From contig NZ_QGMY01000005.1 in NCBI RefSeq assembly GCF_003173355.1, forward strand, positions 1 to 62,186: a stretch of DNA of 62,186 bases. The letters are read 5' to 3'. The notes beneath the pieces were generated by a model. It had not been told where the DNA came from, did no database searches, and saw only the letters and a program-made list of their open reading frames with translations. Source of the DNA: Methanospirillum lacunae. Lineage in GTDB: Archaea > Halobacteriota > Methanomicrobia > Methanomicrobiales > Methanospirillaceae. The position numbers and the translations under genes are program-made. Shown here piece after piece: positions 27,126-35,272 of the stretch; the stretch's first letter is position 1, and each line of letters opens with the position of its first letter.

Positions 27126-27917
27126 TTAGAATGAGAGAACAAGTTCAACAGGGCAGTGATCTGAACCCATTACATCACTTCGAATAAGAGAGGCTTCCAC
27201 ATTATTTCTCATCAATTCGTTGACAAAAAAGTAATCTATACGCCAGCCGACATTACGTGAACGCGCTTTAGTTTTATAATCCCACCAGGTGTAATGCCCC
27301 CCTTCACTTTCAAAGAGCCTGAAGGTATCAATGTACCCTGCCTGCACGAGTTCATCAAGCCATCTTCGTTCAACTGGGAGAAAGCCAGAAACGTTCTCAT
27401 TCTCTTTTGGCCTTGCAAGATCTATGGAAGTATGAGCTGTGTTCACATCTCCGCAGATGACAATTTTTTCACCGGCTGCACTGCGTTCTTTGACATGATT
27501 CAGGAAAGCGTCATAAAACCTCAGCTTGAATGCAAGCCTTTCCTCTGATGCACCGCCGTTTGGAAAATAGATTGTGTAAAGAGTGAACTCGGGGTACCTG
27601 GCAACGATCGTCCGCCCTTCGTGATCAAATTCATCGTGGCCAAATCCGTATGAGATCTCCTCTGGTTCACGTCTGGAATAGAGTGCAACCCCGCTGTATC
27701 CTTTTCGCTCTGCCGGGTTTAAATAAAAAAAGTAGCCCCCTATCCGTCCTAGTCCCGGGGGAAGGCTTTTTGCATCAACCTTGGTCTCCTGGAGCCCGCA
27801 GATATCTGGGTTGTCATGAATGAGAAAATCCTGAAATAATTTGTTATCCAGGATTTCCTTACCTGCAATAGCACGAAGTCCGTTCACATTCCATGAGAGA
27901 ATCCTGTATCTGGTCAT
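27126..27917 (-). CDS. xth: Exodeoxyribonuclease III family AP endonuclease
   Basis: About 263 residues from the ATG at 27917; the longer open frame runs into the neighbouring gene and is not used. It shows the exonuclease III signature order: ILSWNVNGLRA at the N-terminus, GLQETKVD (catalytic Glu), YSGVALYSR, ICGDVNTAH (catalytic Asp/Asn) and GSDHCPVEL (catalytic His) at the C-terminus. Role: cuts 5' to abasic sites and removes 3' blocking groups in base excision repair. The upstream TIM-barrel gene ends 22 bases before it on the same strand, so they may be co-transcribed. The last base of the stop lies 25 bases from the convergent pelota stop. Confidence 0.94.
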   Translation of the reverse strand: MTRYRILSWNVNGLRAIAGKEILDNKLFQDFLIHDNPDICGLQETKVDAKSLPPGLGRIGGYFFYLNPAERKGYSGVALYSRREPEEISYGFGHDEFDHEGRTIVARYPEFTLYTIYFPNGGASEERLAFKLRFYDAFLNHVKERSAAGEKIVICGDVNTAHTSIDLARPKENENVSGFLPVERRWLDELVQAGYIDTFRLFESEGGHYTWWDYKTKARSRNVGWRIDYFFVNELMRNNVEASLIRSDVMGSDHCPVELVLSF

Positions 27918-27939
27918 AGATATATTTAGAAAATTAATA

Positions 27940-28662
27940 TTATCCGATTCCAAACTCGCGAAGTGCTCTGACGCTGTTGTATGCACCCCGGTAGGTTGGA
28001 ACATCCACAACGCCCTGGGCACCATGGGCGTACATGGCCGTGGCAATCGTGCTGAAGTTGATAGATCCTTTCCCTATCTCCTGATGCTCTTCAGAGATAC
28101 CTTTGCAATCATACAGATACATGTACCTGCTCGCCCCGTCGTGCAGGAACTGGGGAAGACACCCGTTTACATGGGCATGCCCGATATCAAGAGCCAGAGG
28201 TACCTGGCTGACCATCCCAAGATCCTCAGGTGTTCTGAGCAGATAATGTGCCCATCGTCCGGTGTTCCTTATCAGGAACCTGACCCCGTACTCATCGGCT
28301 GCCTGAATAAGATCCCGGCTTGACCGTGAGAGTTGTTTGCGTGCCTGTGCAAACTCTGAAAGCGACGTCAGATATCCGGGGTTGACGATGACATCAGCAT
28401 TTACTTCAGCTGCTAATGTAAATCGTTCTATTACAACAGCAACGGACGCCTGCCTTACCGGCTCAAGAATACTTGACAGGTTGATATCAAACTGAGGAAG
28501 CCTGATTGAGTACCGGTACGGAAACGACTCAAGAAGGCTTACCGAGGGGATGCGATGTACTCCCCCATCAATTATCTCGACTCCCCTGGTAAGCGATCCC
28601 AGATTCTCAAGCGTAACCTCAAGCGGAGAATCCTTTAAACAACGGGTGGATATCCAGAGCAT
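27940..28662 (-). CDS. Xylose-isomerase-like TIM-barrel protein
   Basis: 240 residues, starting MLWISTRCLK. It has the pattern of the AP endonuclease 2/sugar-phosphate isomerase superfamily: short strands with RGVEIIDG, FDINLSS, DVIVNPG and LALDIGHAHVNG, the last giving a D-x-x-H metal-site motif, plus YLYDCKG and GVVDVPTY at the end. The typical family length is 250-290, so it is slightly short. Substrate cannot be named. Its placement 22 bases upstream of xth raises the possibility of a repair role like endonuclease IV. However, several of the nine zinc ligands of that enzyme are not evident, so an isomerase-like role is at least as likely. Confidence 0.7.
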   Translation of the reverse strand: MLWISTRCLKDSPLEVTLENLGSLTRGVEIIDGGVHRIPSVSLLESFPYRYSIRLPQFDINLSSILEPVRQASVAVVIERFTLAAEVNADVIVNPGYLTSLSEFAQARKQLSRSSRDLIQAADEYGVRFLIRNTGRWAHYLLRTPEDLGMVSQVPLALDIGHAHVNGCLPQFLHDGASRYMYLYDCKGISEEHQEIGKGSINFSTIATAMYAHGAQGVVDVPTYRGAYNSVRALREFGIG

Positions 28663-28826
28663 AATCTATGTACAGGTATCAGCTAGGGTGACTGCCCACC
28701 GAGTACCTTTCTCCTGATGTTTTATGTGATCTTCAGGTATCAATCTGTTTCGTATTAATTCTGATAATTGAGTCAGAGGATCCTGCACCGTATCTTTTTT
28801 CCGTAGTGATCTGCAACATAGTACAC

Positions 28827-29018
28827 ATGGCATTAAATAAGGACTCAACAATCCTTGAAGTTCTTCAGGAAAAACCTGATGCCGGTGCAGTTTTTGCACG
28901 GTTTGGCATGGGCTGCGTCGGATGTGCAATCAGCCGTGGTGAAACTGTCAGCGAGGCTGCTGCCGTTCATGGCATTCCTCTTGCAGATCTTCTCACTGCC
29001 CTCGGTATCGAGGCATAA
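28827..29018 (+). CDS. Small DUF1858 domain protein
   Basis: 63 residues starting MALNKDSTILEVL. The motif GMGCVGCAIS..ETV.EAA..HGI (about 31-54) is typical of DUF1858, a short domain found alone or attached to hybrid-cluster and ScdA-type Fe-S proteins. The CVGC pair may bind a metal or sense redox state. It is a single gene, divergent from the TIM-barrel gene, ending in a T7 run. Function unknown; the family call is fairly firm. Confidence 0.8.
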   Translation: MALNKDSTILEVLQEKPDAGAVFARFGMGCVGCAISRGETVSEAAAVHGIPLADLLTALGIEA

Positions 29019-29021
29019 CCC

Positions 29022-29028
29022 TTTTTTT
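29022..29028 (+). terminator. T7 run after the DUF1858 gene
   Basis: Seven T follow the stop codon by three bases. A matching A7 at 29083-29089 provides the poly-T end for the convergent mch gene on the minus strand. Confidence 0.45.
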
Positions 29029-29082
29029 GTTCTCTATGTGAGTTACATCTCGTTAAAGGATGACGGTTTATCTGGTGGTATC

Positions 29083-29106
29083 AAAAAAAGAGGTACCTGA
29101 AATATT
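29083..29106 (-). terminator. Terminator of mch on the minus strand
   Basis: Reading on the minus strand just after the mch stop, the palindromic AGGTACCT is followed directly by seven T (A7 at 29083-29089 on the + strand). Confidence 0.45.
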
Positions 29107-29107
29107 T

Positions 29108-30055
29108 TTACAGGTATCCGAAGGACTTGAGGACGACATCAGGATTGACTGCCCCAACATGGTACACCTTGCCTTCAGTCAGTTCATTGATAGTGACTTC
29201 GGCTGGTGAGAAGAGTGAGGTATCAATCTGGTAGAAATCAAAGTTTGCTTCCTTGAATATGTCGTAGAACGGTTTGCCGTATCCCTTTGACTTGTTGCTT
29301 GGAATCTTATCGAGGTAGTCCTTGATCTCCGGTGCCTTCATAGTCAGGTTGATCTGGCCATGGTAGATGGTTGCATCATTGGTGGTGCCCATCGCCTTGG
29401 TTGCATCTGCCTTTACCGGTGGAATAGGTGCACAGCCGATTGCTGCTGTGATCTTCTTGGTGTCAAAGCCGAGTTCATTCAGCTTGTAGATTGCAGTCTC
29501 AACACAACGTCCTGAAACCTGGATGGAACCGACAATGGATGCGGTTGGTGCGACAACTGCACAGAGGTTCTCAACCTCGATACCACATTCCTTTGCGATC
29601 TTTTCCATGACTTCACCGTTTGGCAGATGATCTGATTCGAGTGCGATGACTGCATCGTCGCTCTCATCTTCGTATCCGATGACCTCAAAGGTGTGTTTTG
29701 GCTTGAGTGCAAGTGCACGTGCAGGACCTGAACCCATAGCAAAGTAATTGTTTACCTTTACTGTCCATCCGGCCTTCTGTGCGCCAAGACAGGAGATTGC
29801 AGGAAAGTCAGTGCTGACTTCGATGAATGGCATCGGCACATCCTTGATCTGCCCCATCCTGAAGTTGACTTCTCCAAGACCTCCCATACAGATCTCGGTA
29901 AATGCCCGACCTGCTGCATAACCTCCAGCTACAGACACACCACAGTCCACAATCTTGGCACCATTGTCAAGTTCATGGTATGCGACATTAAAATCTTCAG
30001 AATAGTTTGCGAGATTATCGAATATCTCAAGAGCTAATTCATTAACACTTATCAC
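29108..30055 (-). CDS. mch: Methenyltetrahydromethanopterin cyclohydrolase
   Basis: 315 residues, the standard size. The whole sequence fits Mch: MISVNELALEIFDNL at the start, GGYAAGRAFTEICMGGLG in the first third, PAISCLGAQKAGW, GSGPARAL, and AAIGCAPIPPV near the middle of the C-terminal half. It catalyses reversible hydrolysis of methenyl-H4MPT to formyl-H4MPT, an essential cytoplasmic step in CO2 reduction to methane. It is downstream of the orc1/cdc6 gene on the same strand with a 78-base gap. A clear TATA element overlaps the end of that upstream gene, so mch probably has its own strong promoter. Confidence 0.97.
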   Translation of the reverse strand: MISVNELALEIFDNLANYSEDFNVAYHELDNGAKIVDCGVSVAGGYAAGRAFTEICMGGLGEVNFRMGQIKDVPMPFIEVSTDFPAISCLGAQKAGWTVKVNNYFAMGSGPARALALKPKHTFEVIGYEDESDDAVIALESDHLPNGEVMEKIAKECGIEVENLCAVVAPTASIVGSIQVSGRCVETAIYKLNELGFDTKKITAAIGCAPIPPVKADATKAMGTTNDATIYHGQINLTMKAPEIKDYLDKIPSNKSKGYGKPFYDIFKEANFDFYQIDTSLFSPAEVTINELTEGKVYHVGAVNPDVVLKSFGYL

Positions 30056-30130
30056 GTTCGAACCCCCATGGAGTACACTTACATCTGGGATGGAAGAGTA
30101 TTGAAGACTTCGATTCCCTCTTTGAACGCC

Positions 30131-30150
30131 CTTTTATAGATATAAAAGAA
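30131..30150 (-). promoter_or_regulatory. mch: Probable mch promoter
   Basis: On the minus strand this reads TTCTTTTATATCTATAAAAG, a strong archaeal TATA-like sequence about 75-95 bases ahead of the mch ATG. Transcription would start near 30105. It overlaps the last codons of orc1/cdc6. Confidence 0.55.
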
Positions 30151-31258
30151 TTTTATCAGGATCATACCGGAGATTGATCAGGCGTGTCCGTCCTCTTCCT
30201 TCCTTGAACTGAAGATTCAGCAGACGGAGGCTGTCCAGTTTCTGGACCATTTCATAAAATGATGTATACCCGATTTTCAGGTCCTTTTTTGCAACCTCGA
30301 AGAGATCGCCGGTTGTAAGCTGCTCATCAGCCTTTGATGCCTTTGCAATCAGTTTAATGAGATCTTTTTCTTCTGTACTTAAGGATTTGAGGCTGTACTG
30401 GAGATGGACATATTTTGAAACTTTATATGCTTCTCTGATATGCTCTCTGCTGATCTCACGTTCTGCTGCCATCTCTGCATTGAGTGCAGAGCGTTTCAGC
30501 ATGTCAATGCCTACCCTGAGATCTCCTGCAGCCATCGTATGGGCAGTGATGATCCTCAGCATATCATCAGGAAGAACACCCGGATAAAATCCCTGCAGTA
30601 CCCGTTCACGAAGGATGTTAAAGATTTCAGCCTCTGCATAAGGAGGGAAGTAGATCTCGGTTGGGGAAAATACTGACCTGACCCTGCTGTCAATTTCCCG
30701 GGAGAGATCAACCTCCATATCTGAAATGATTACGATGACCCCGACTCGCGTTCCCGGATATGCCTCATGTGACCTGAGGAGAATGTAGAGAATCTTGTTG
30801 AGTTCATTCTCAACCATCAGATAGTTTGCATCATCAAGGGCAACAACCACAACCCGGTTCTGCTCTATCATTGACTGGGCAATAGACTCAAAAACCCTTT
30901 TGAATGAATTTCCTGCAGCTGAAGGACCATGGCCTGTAAGTTTTTTATATATCTCTGAAAGAATTGAGAAGCGGGTATTTTCTATCTGACAGTTTACCTG
31001 AACCGGGACCATCATGGAATCAATGTCATCGAGATCGGAGAAGATCTTCCTCACTGATGTGGTCTTTCCAGTTCCGGGCGTTCCCTTGATGATGGCGTTG
31101 AGTGGCCTTCCTCCTTTCAGCCCTGGCCTCAGCAGGAACGAAAGTTCGCGCATCTGGTTTTCACGGTAATTAAACTGATCAGGAATATAATCTATCTCAA
31201 AAACGTCGGGGTCCCGGAAGAGGGTCTCGTCCCACATCAGTAAACTCTTCTTCGGCAT
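30134..31258 (-). CDS. Orc1/Cdc6-type DNA replication initiator
   Basis: 374 residues. AAA+ domain with Walker A GTPGTGKT (about 59-66), Walker B VVVALDDANYL (about 137-147), sensor-1 VIVIISDMEV and the arginine-finger region SRVRSVFSP, followed by a C-terminal winged helix (about 290-374). Walker B reads DD-A-N rather than the more familiar DE-x-D. Role: binds origin repeats and loads MCM. Origins often lie beside such genes, but the flanking gaps (78 and 127 bases) are short, and I saw no repeated origin-box element. Other copies may exist elsewhere in the genome. Confidence 0.93.
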   Translation of the reverse strand: MPKKSLLMWDETLFRDPDVFEIDYIPDQFNYRENQMRELSFLLRPGLKGGRPLNAIIKGTPGTGKTTSVRKIFSDLDDIDSMMVPVQVNCQIENTRFSILSEIYKKLTGHGPSAAGNSFKRVFESIAQSMIEQNRVVVVALDDANYLMVENELNKILYILLRSHEAYPGTRVGVIVIISDMEVDLSREIDSRVRSVFSPTEIYFPPYAEAEIFNILRERVLQGFYPGVLPDDMLRIITAHTMAAGDLRVGIDMLKRSALNAEMAAEREISREHIREAYKVSKYVHLQYSLKSLSTEEKDLIKLIAKASKADEQLTTGDLFEVAKKDLKIGYTSFYEMVQKLDSLRLLNLQFKEGRGRTRLINLRYDPDKILLYL

Positions 31259-31385
31259 TGCTTCCCCTTTATATAGCGGCCGGATATTTGTCTGAATAAG
31301 GCCGGTGTTGATGATGTATTGGAGGCAGGATGACTATATTCTGTCGGTTAAATCTGATTATTGGAGACTATGCTATCTGTTCTTC

Positions 31386-32552
31386 TCATGAGAGGAGCAA
31401 AGGGAGAAGGTCTGTCCCTTTCATCGTTCCAAAACCACCAGATACAGCTTCTGTCTCTGAGAATCTGGTGCATCCGTCTGTCTTTATTCCTCTGATAGCA
31501 AAGGGAACCGGATCCATGGTGTGTGTCTTCACTCGTATCGGGGTTGGATGATCAGGCAGAACTGCAATCCTTCCATCAAACTCCTCCATGATGGTGCCAA
31601 GCATGGCATCCACCCGCTCGATAGCAAGAATCTTCTCTTTTAGATCTCCCATATGGCCTGCCTCGTCAGGAGCCTCGACATGGAGATAAAGAAAGTCCAA
31701 ATGCCTGAGCGCATTTATCGTATACCGGGCCTTTGCATTATAGTCAGTGTCAAGAAATCCCGTTGCTCCCGGCACCCGTATGATCTCCATCCCTGCATAT
31801 TTTGCGATACCATTGAGGAGATCCACTGCTGATATCATCCCACCAGAAATTCCCCATCTTTCTGAAAAGTGTGAAATTTCCGGTCTCTTACCGCTACTCC
31901 AGGGCCAGATGTGTGTTACCGGTTTTTTTCCTGCAGCAATCCGCTCCCGGTTTACCGGGTGATCAGCAAAAACCCTGCTACTGATCTCCATGAGAGTGAG
32001 AATAAGTTCACAATCAGGTCCTTTTGGCAGCCAGGTCTCGATCTTCTGATCAACGATATCATGGGGAGGTGTAGACTCTACTCCGCCTCCACTCGGGATG
32101 ACCATCAGGTTCCGGTAGCTGACTCCGGGGTAAAAAATTGCAGTTTGTTGATTTGTACGTATTATTTCTTCGTTCAGGCTCTCAAGCAGTGCTGCCCCTT
32201 CTTCACTACTGATATGTCCGGCAGAGAAGTCAGTCATCACTCCGTCTGTAATGGTAACAAGGTTGCATCGGTATGCCATATCAGCAGGTCCTAGGTCGAT
32301 ACCCATACTTGCAGCCTCCAGAGCACCTCTTCCTGTATAGCAGGTTTTCACATCATACCCGAGAACACCCAGATTCGCGATGTCACTTCCCGGTTGATAT
32401 CCGTCAGGAACGGTTTTTAGCAGGCCCATCGCACCTTCCCGTGCAATCTGATCCATAAACGGGGTTTCAGCCACTTCAAGAGGTGTCTTTCCCCCGAGTT
32501 CTGCTATCGGCTCATCTGCCATACCGTCCCCGAGGACGATCAGATACTTCAT
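31386..32552 (-). CDS. apgM: 2,3-bisphosphoglycerate-independent phosphoglycerate mutase, archaeal type
   Basis: 388 residues, normal for the archaeal family. MKYLIVLGDGMADEP opens the metal-binding alkaline-phosphatase-like core; GYQPGSDIANLGVLGYD carries the catalytic Ser; HVEAPDEAGHMGDL and DHPTPI supply further metal ligands near the C-terminus. It interconverts 3- and 2-phosphoglycerate in gluconeogenesis and glycolysis. Its start overlaps the stop of the upstream epimerase gene by four bases (ATGA), so the two are translationally coupled. Pyruvate kinase and pyruvate synthase in this window serve the same segment of central carbon metabolism. Confidence 0.96.
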   Translation of the reverse strand: MKYLIVLGDGMADEPIAELGGKTPLEVAETPFMDQIAREGAMGLLKTVPDGYQPGSDIANLGVLGYDVKTCYTGRGALEAASMGIDLGPADMAYRCNLVTITDGVMTDFSAGHISSEEGAALLESLNEEIIRTNQQTAIFYPGVSYRNLMVIPSGGGVESTPPHDIVDQKIETWLPKGPDCELILTLMEISSRVFADHPVNRERIAAGKKPVTHIWPWSSGKRPEISHFSERWGISGGMISAVDLLNGIAKYAGMEIIRVPGATGFLDTDYNAKARYTINALRHLDFLYLHVEAPDEAGHMGDLKEKILAIERVDAMLGTIMEEFDGRIAVLPDHPTPIRVKTHTMDPVPFAIRGIKTDGCTRFSETEAVSGGFGTMKGTDLLPLLLS

Positions 32553-33487
32553 TCCTGCCCCGAAAGTGCTGCCCTGACTGCCAGCCTGACGCTCTCATGA
32601 CTACCAATCGTTGGTGTGTATCCGAGAGACTTGAGTTTTTCAACCGAGAGTTGCATCTTTGGAACATCTCCGACCCAGCCCCTGCTTCCTCCGGTATACT
32701 TATAGGAGACCCCTGCAAGACCTGCTTCCTTTACCAGGATATCAGCAATGGTGGTCACATCGATCCAGTCTTCTGAGCCGATATTGTATGTGTTCACCTG
32801 ATCGTTTGCATGGGCAATCACGTATGATATTGCTGCGACACAGGCAGTCACCTCAAGGTATGATTTTGTCTGTTTTCCATCCCCAAGGATCTCAAGTTCT
32901 TTCGGATTTGCCCTGAGTTTTTTGATAAAGTCAGTAATAACCCCGTGACCGCTTCTCGGACCGATGATGTTTGCGAATCTGAATATGTATCCCCTGACTC
33001 CGAAGCTGTGGCAATATGCAGATATCAAGGCTTCACATGCGAGTTTTGCTGCACCATACACTGATACCGGTTCCATGGGGGTGTAGGTTTCAGGTGTCGG
33101 GATAACGGTTGCTTCTCCGTACACGGTGGAAGTAGATGTGAAGACGATCTCAGGGATTTTGTGTAATCTGATCGCTTCGAGCACCCGGTGGGTTGCGATG
33201 ATGGTATTGTTGAGTTGTGCGTCAGGGGTTACTGCACTCTCCCGAACATCAGGATCTGCGGCGATATGCCATACCCGGTCAGCTCCTGCACATACATCCT
33301 GCCATCCGGGTTCGAGCAGATTTGCCCTGATAAATTTAACAGCTCCTGAATCGAGGTGTCTGCTAATGAAACGCAGGTCTCCGGCAAGGAGGGCATCGAT
33401 CACCACAACCTCATCTCCCTGCGCTACGAGGTGATCAACGATATGAGATCCGATGAATCCGGCTCCGCCGGTTACGATACTACGCAT
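32549..33487 (-). CDS. NAD-dependent epimerase/dehydratase (UDP-glucose 4-epimerase-like)
   Basis: 312 residues, extended short-chain dehydrogenase fold. GGAGFIGSHIVDHL is the NAD-binding glycine motif; TSTSTVYGEA supplies the Ser and YGAAKLACE the YxxxK catalytic pair. RFANIIGPRSGHGVI and YLEVTACV continue the usual epimerase order. It likely makes a nucleotide sugar for surface glycans, which would fit the many N-glycosylation sequons in the PKD proteins, but the substrate cannot be read. It is coupled to apgM by a 4-base overlap and divergent from methanogenesis marker 12 across a 39-base gap. Confidence 0.9.
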   Translation of the reverse strand: MRSIVTGGAGFIGSHIVDHLVAQGDEVVVIDALLAGDLRFISRHLDSGAVKFIRANLLEPGWQDVCAGADRVWHIAADPDVRESAVTPDAQLNNTIIATHRVLEAIRLHKIPEIVFTSTSTVYGEATVIPTPETYTPMEPVSVYGAAKLACEALISAYCHSFGVRGYIFRFANIIGPRSGHGVITDFIKKLRANPKELEILGDGKQTKSYLEVTACVAAISYVIAHANDQVNTYNIGSEDWIDVTTIADILVKEAGLAGVSYKYTGGSRGWVGDVPKMQLSVEKLKSLGYTPTIGSHESVRLAVRAALSGQE

Positions 33488-33526
33488 TCATACAAATATT
33501 CCTCTCCTTCTACCTAAGCGTAAGCC

Positions 33527-34423
33527 ATGTTCATAGGGATCGATCACGGAACAACAGCCATGCGGTTTGCAGGAGCGGATGCCTGTTTTAAAATACCGCG
33601 TAAGGAAGCGACCGGATTTAACATGACCGATCTCGCACGCCTCACTCCTCATAATACTCTGGATGATATTGAAGGGATTGCAGTAACCTACTCGATGGGA
33701 GATAACTTCTCGGCAATTACAAACATCGAGAATCTGAAAAACCGGGGCCTTGTCAGCCGGGAGGGCGCCGGTGAACATACCGGTGGTGGTACCCGGGTGT
33801 TCGATGAGATTAAGAGAAGTGGCATTTCTGCAGTAGCCATTCCCGGGCTTCACCGTGGTTCTCCCACTGATCCCAGATTCAAGGCCTATTCCCATCAGGC
33901 AAGTCCTGAAAAGATTGGGATTGCTTTTGAAGTGAGCCGGCATCTGGGGCCTGACTGCATAATCTGTGATATCAGCTCCAATACTGTTTCATTGCTGGTA
34001 AAAGACGGACGTATTGTTGGAGGACTTGATGCCTGTCTCTTTGCACCTGGCAGGGTTCATGGTGCACTTGATCTTGATGCTATCAGGGCAATTGACACCG
34101 GAACTATCTCTGCAAATGATGCCTTTCTGCAGGCAGGTGTGGGAAAGACGTTGCCAGATGATCAGCAGATCCCTGCCCTTGCCATGTTTGCAGCAATGGA
34201 ATGTGCATCTCTGGCTCTCTTATCTCCCGGAGCACCGGTTGCCCTTTGTGGAAGTCTAGCAGAGGCAGTGGAACCGGGAGTGACCCAGCTTCTTGGTACC
34301 CGGCCCCTTGTTCTTGATGAGTGGACTGCAGCACGGGGTCTTGCATCGATTGCAGAATCGGTTTTCAAAGATAAGGTATCTGATATTATTGGAATTCCGG
34401 TGGATCTAACTCCAATCAATTGA
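33527..34423 (+). CDS. Methanogenesis marker protein 12
   Basis: 298 residues. It begins MFIGIDHGTTAMRF, an ASKHA-type phosphate-binding loop, and contains GLVSREGAGEHTGGGTRVF, GLHRGSPTDPRF and CDISSNTVSLLV. These together match the marker 12 family, which occurs in nearly all methanogens. The biochemical role is not established; the ASKHA fold suggests ATP binding or kinase-like activity on an unknown substrate. A single gene, followed by a GAGGAGTTTTTTG stretch that may terminate it. Confidence 0.93.
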   Translation: MFIGIDHGTTAMRFAGADACFKIPRKEATGFNMTDLARLTPHNTLDDIEGIAVTYSMGDNFSAITNIENLKNRGLVSREGAGEHTGGGTRVFDEIKRSGISAVAIPGLHRGSPTDPRFKAYSHQASPEKIGIAFEVSRHLGPDCIICDISSNTVSLLVKDGRIVGGLDACLFAPGRVHGALDLDAIRAIDTGTISANDAFLQAGVGKTLPDDQQIPALAMFAAMECASLALLSPGAPVALCGSLAEAVEPGVTQLLGTRPLVLDEWTAARGLASIAESVFKDKVSDIIGIPVDLTPIN

Positions 34424-34519
34424 GGAGTTTTTTGTTCCCTCATGTATGGTTACTTGATAAACATTGATAACCGAAGGGGATACTGAATAAAGTGAACAAT
34501 CTATTGGTTGTGATAAGAT

Positions 34520-34723
34520 ATGATTGAGGATATTCAGTATGTGTATAATAGTACCGGTCAAAAGACTGCAGTTATTGTTCCCATAGAAATCTGGGAGAGA
34601 GTCGGAGACATCCAGCCTGGAAAAAGAACTCATGATCTAACTCGATATTATGGTGCATATCTTGATTATATCTCCGAATCTGATACTGTTGCCAAGGTGG
34701 TCAGGGAAGACTGGGAACGTTAA
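34520..34723 (+). CDS. Small antitoxin-like protein (VapB-like)
   Basis: 67 residues: a short strand (YVYNSTGQKTAVIVPIEIWERV), then a polar helical tail. This is the shape of Phd/YefM- or DUF-type antitoxins that pair with PIN toxins. The stop overlaps the ATG of the following broken PIN-domain gene (TAATG), the usual coupling in toxin-antitoxin pairs. The coding frame itself is intact, although its partner is not, so it may be a relic or may still bind DNA. The call rests on context as much as on sequence. Confidence 0.55.
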   Translation: MIEDIQYVYNSTGQKTAVIVPIEIWERVGDIQPGKRTHDLTRYYGAYLDYISESDTVAKVVREDWER

Positions 34724-35100
34724 TGGATCAGTACCTTATCAATACCAATATTCTCGTCCATATTCTCACATATGATATCCCTTCTGAAACCAATTCACGG
34801 ATGAGTGAGATTTACTCTGGCGGTTTCTCGATCTCAATTATATCAAAAACCGAATTGCTTGGATAAAGGAATAATACCCCTGATGGGCATGCAACTGCCT
34901 GAGAACTGATTCAAAAGGTTGACATCCCCTTTTGATCAGGTTGCTGATATCGCAATAAACCTACGTCAGAATTATTCTATCCGTCTTCCTGATGCGATTA
35001 TTGCCGCAACTGTAACTATATGCGGACAATTTTGGTTACTAGAAATGTGAAAGATTTCCGGGGAATTGAGGAACTCTCGATGCACAATCCTTTTGGATAA
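34723..35100 (+). pseudogene. Degenerate VapC-like PIN-domain toxin
   Basis: Reading from the ATG at 34723 gives MDQYLINTNILVHIL, the N-terminal PIN motif with the usual catalytic Asp (LIDTN) replaced by Asn. The frame reaches ISIISKTELLG and then a stop near 34866. PIN-like sequence resumes in other frames: ADIAINLRQNYSIRLPDAIIAATV (quoted only as the D-A-I-I-A-A-T hallmark near 34985-35015), then KDFRGIEELSMHNPFG up to the stop at 35100. Total length is about that of an intact VapC (120-130 codons). At least two frameshifts or stops plus the active-site change indicate an inactive toxin. Confidence 0.75.
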
Positions 35101-35272
35101 GTTTTACACTTAAGTTTTTTTGGTCGACTGCTTACTCTGACAGTCTTTGCCTTCTTATTAGATACTTTATACTTTAGCTGTGTTTAGTTACCCCTTTATC
35201 TTTCGGGATCACCTATTAACTTTCAGGAATCAGGTATCAGTTCTGAAAAGCGACATTTTGGAGATAACTGCC

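Noticed and set aside
27918-28046. N-terminal extension of exonuclease III
   Set aside because: It would overlap the upstream TIM-barrel gene on the same strand, while MTRYRILSWN at 27917 is the standard start of the family.
31259-31385. Replication origin beside the orc1/cdc6 gene
   Set aside because: The flanking gap is only 127 bases, is not markedly AT-rich and holds no repeated origin-recognition-box element that I could find by eye.
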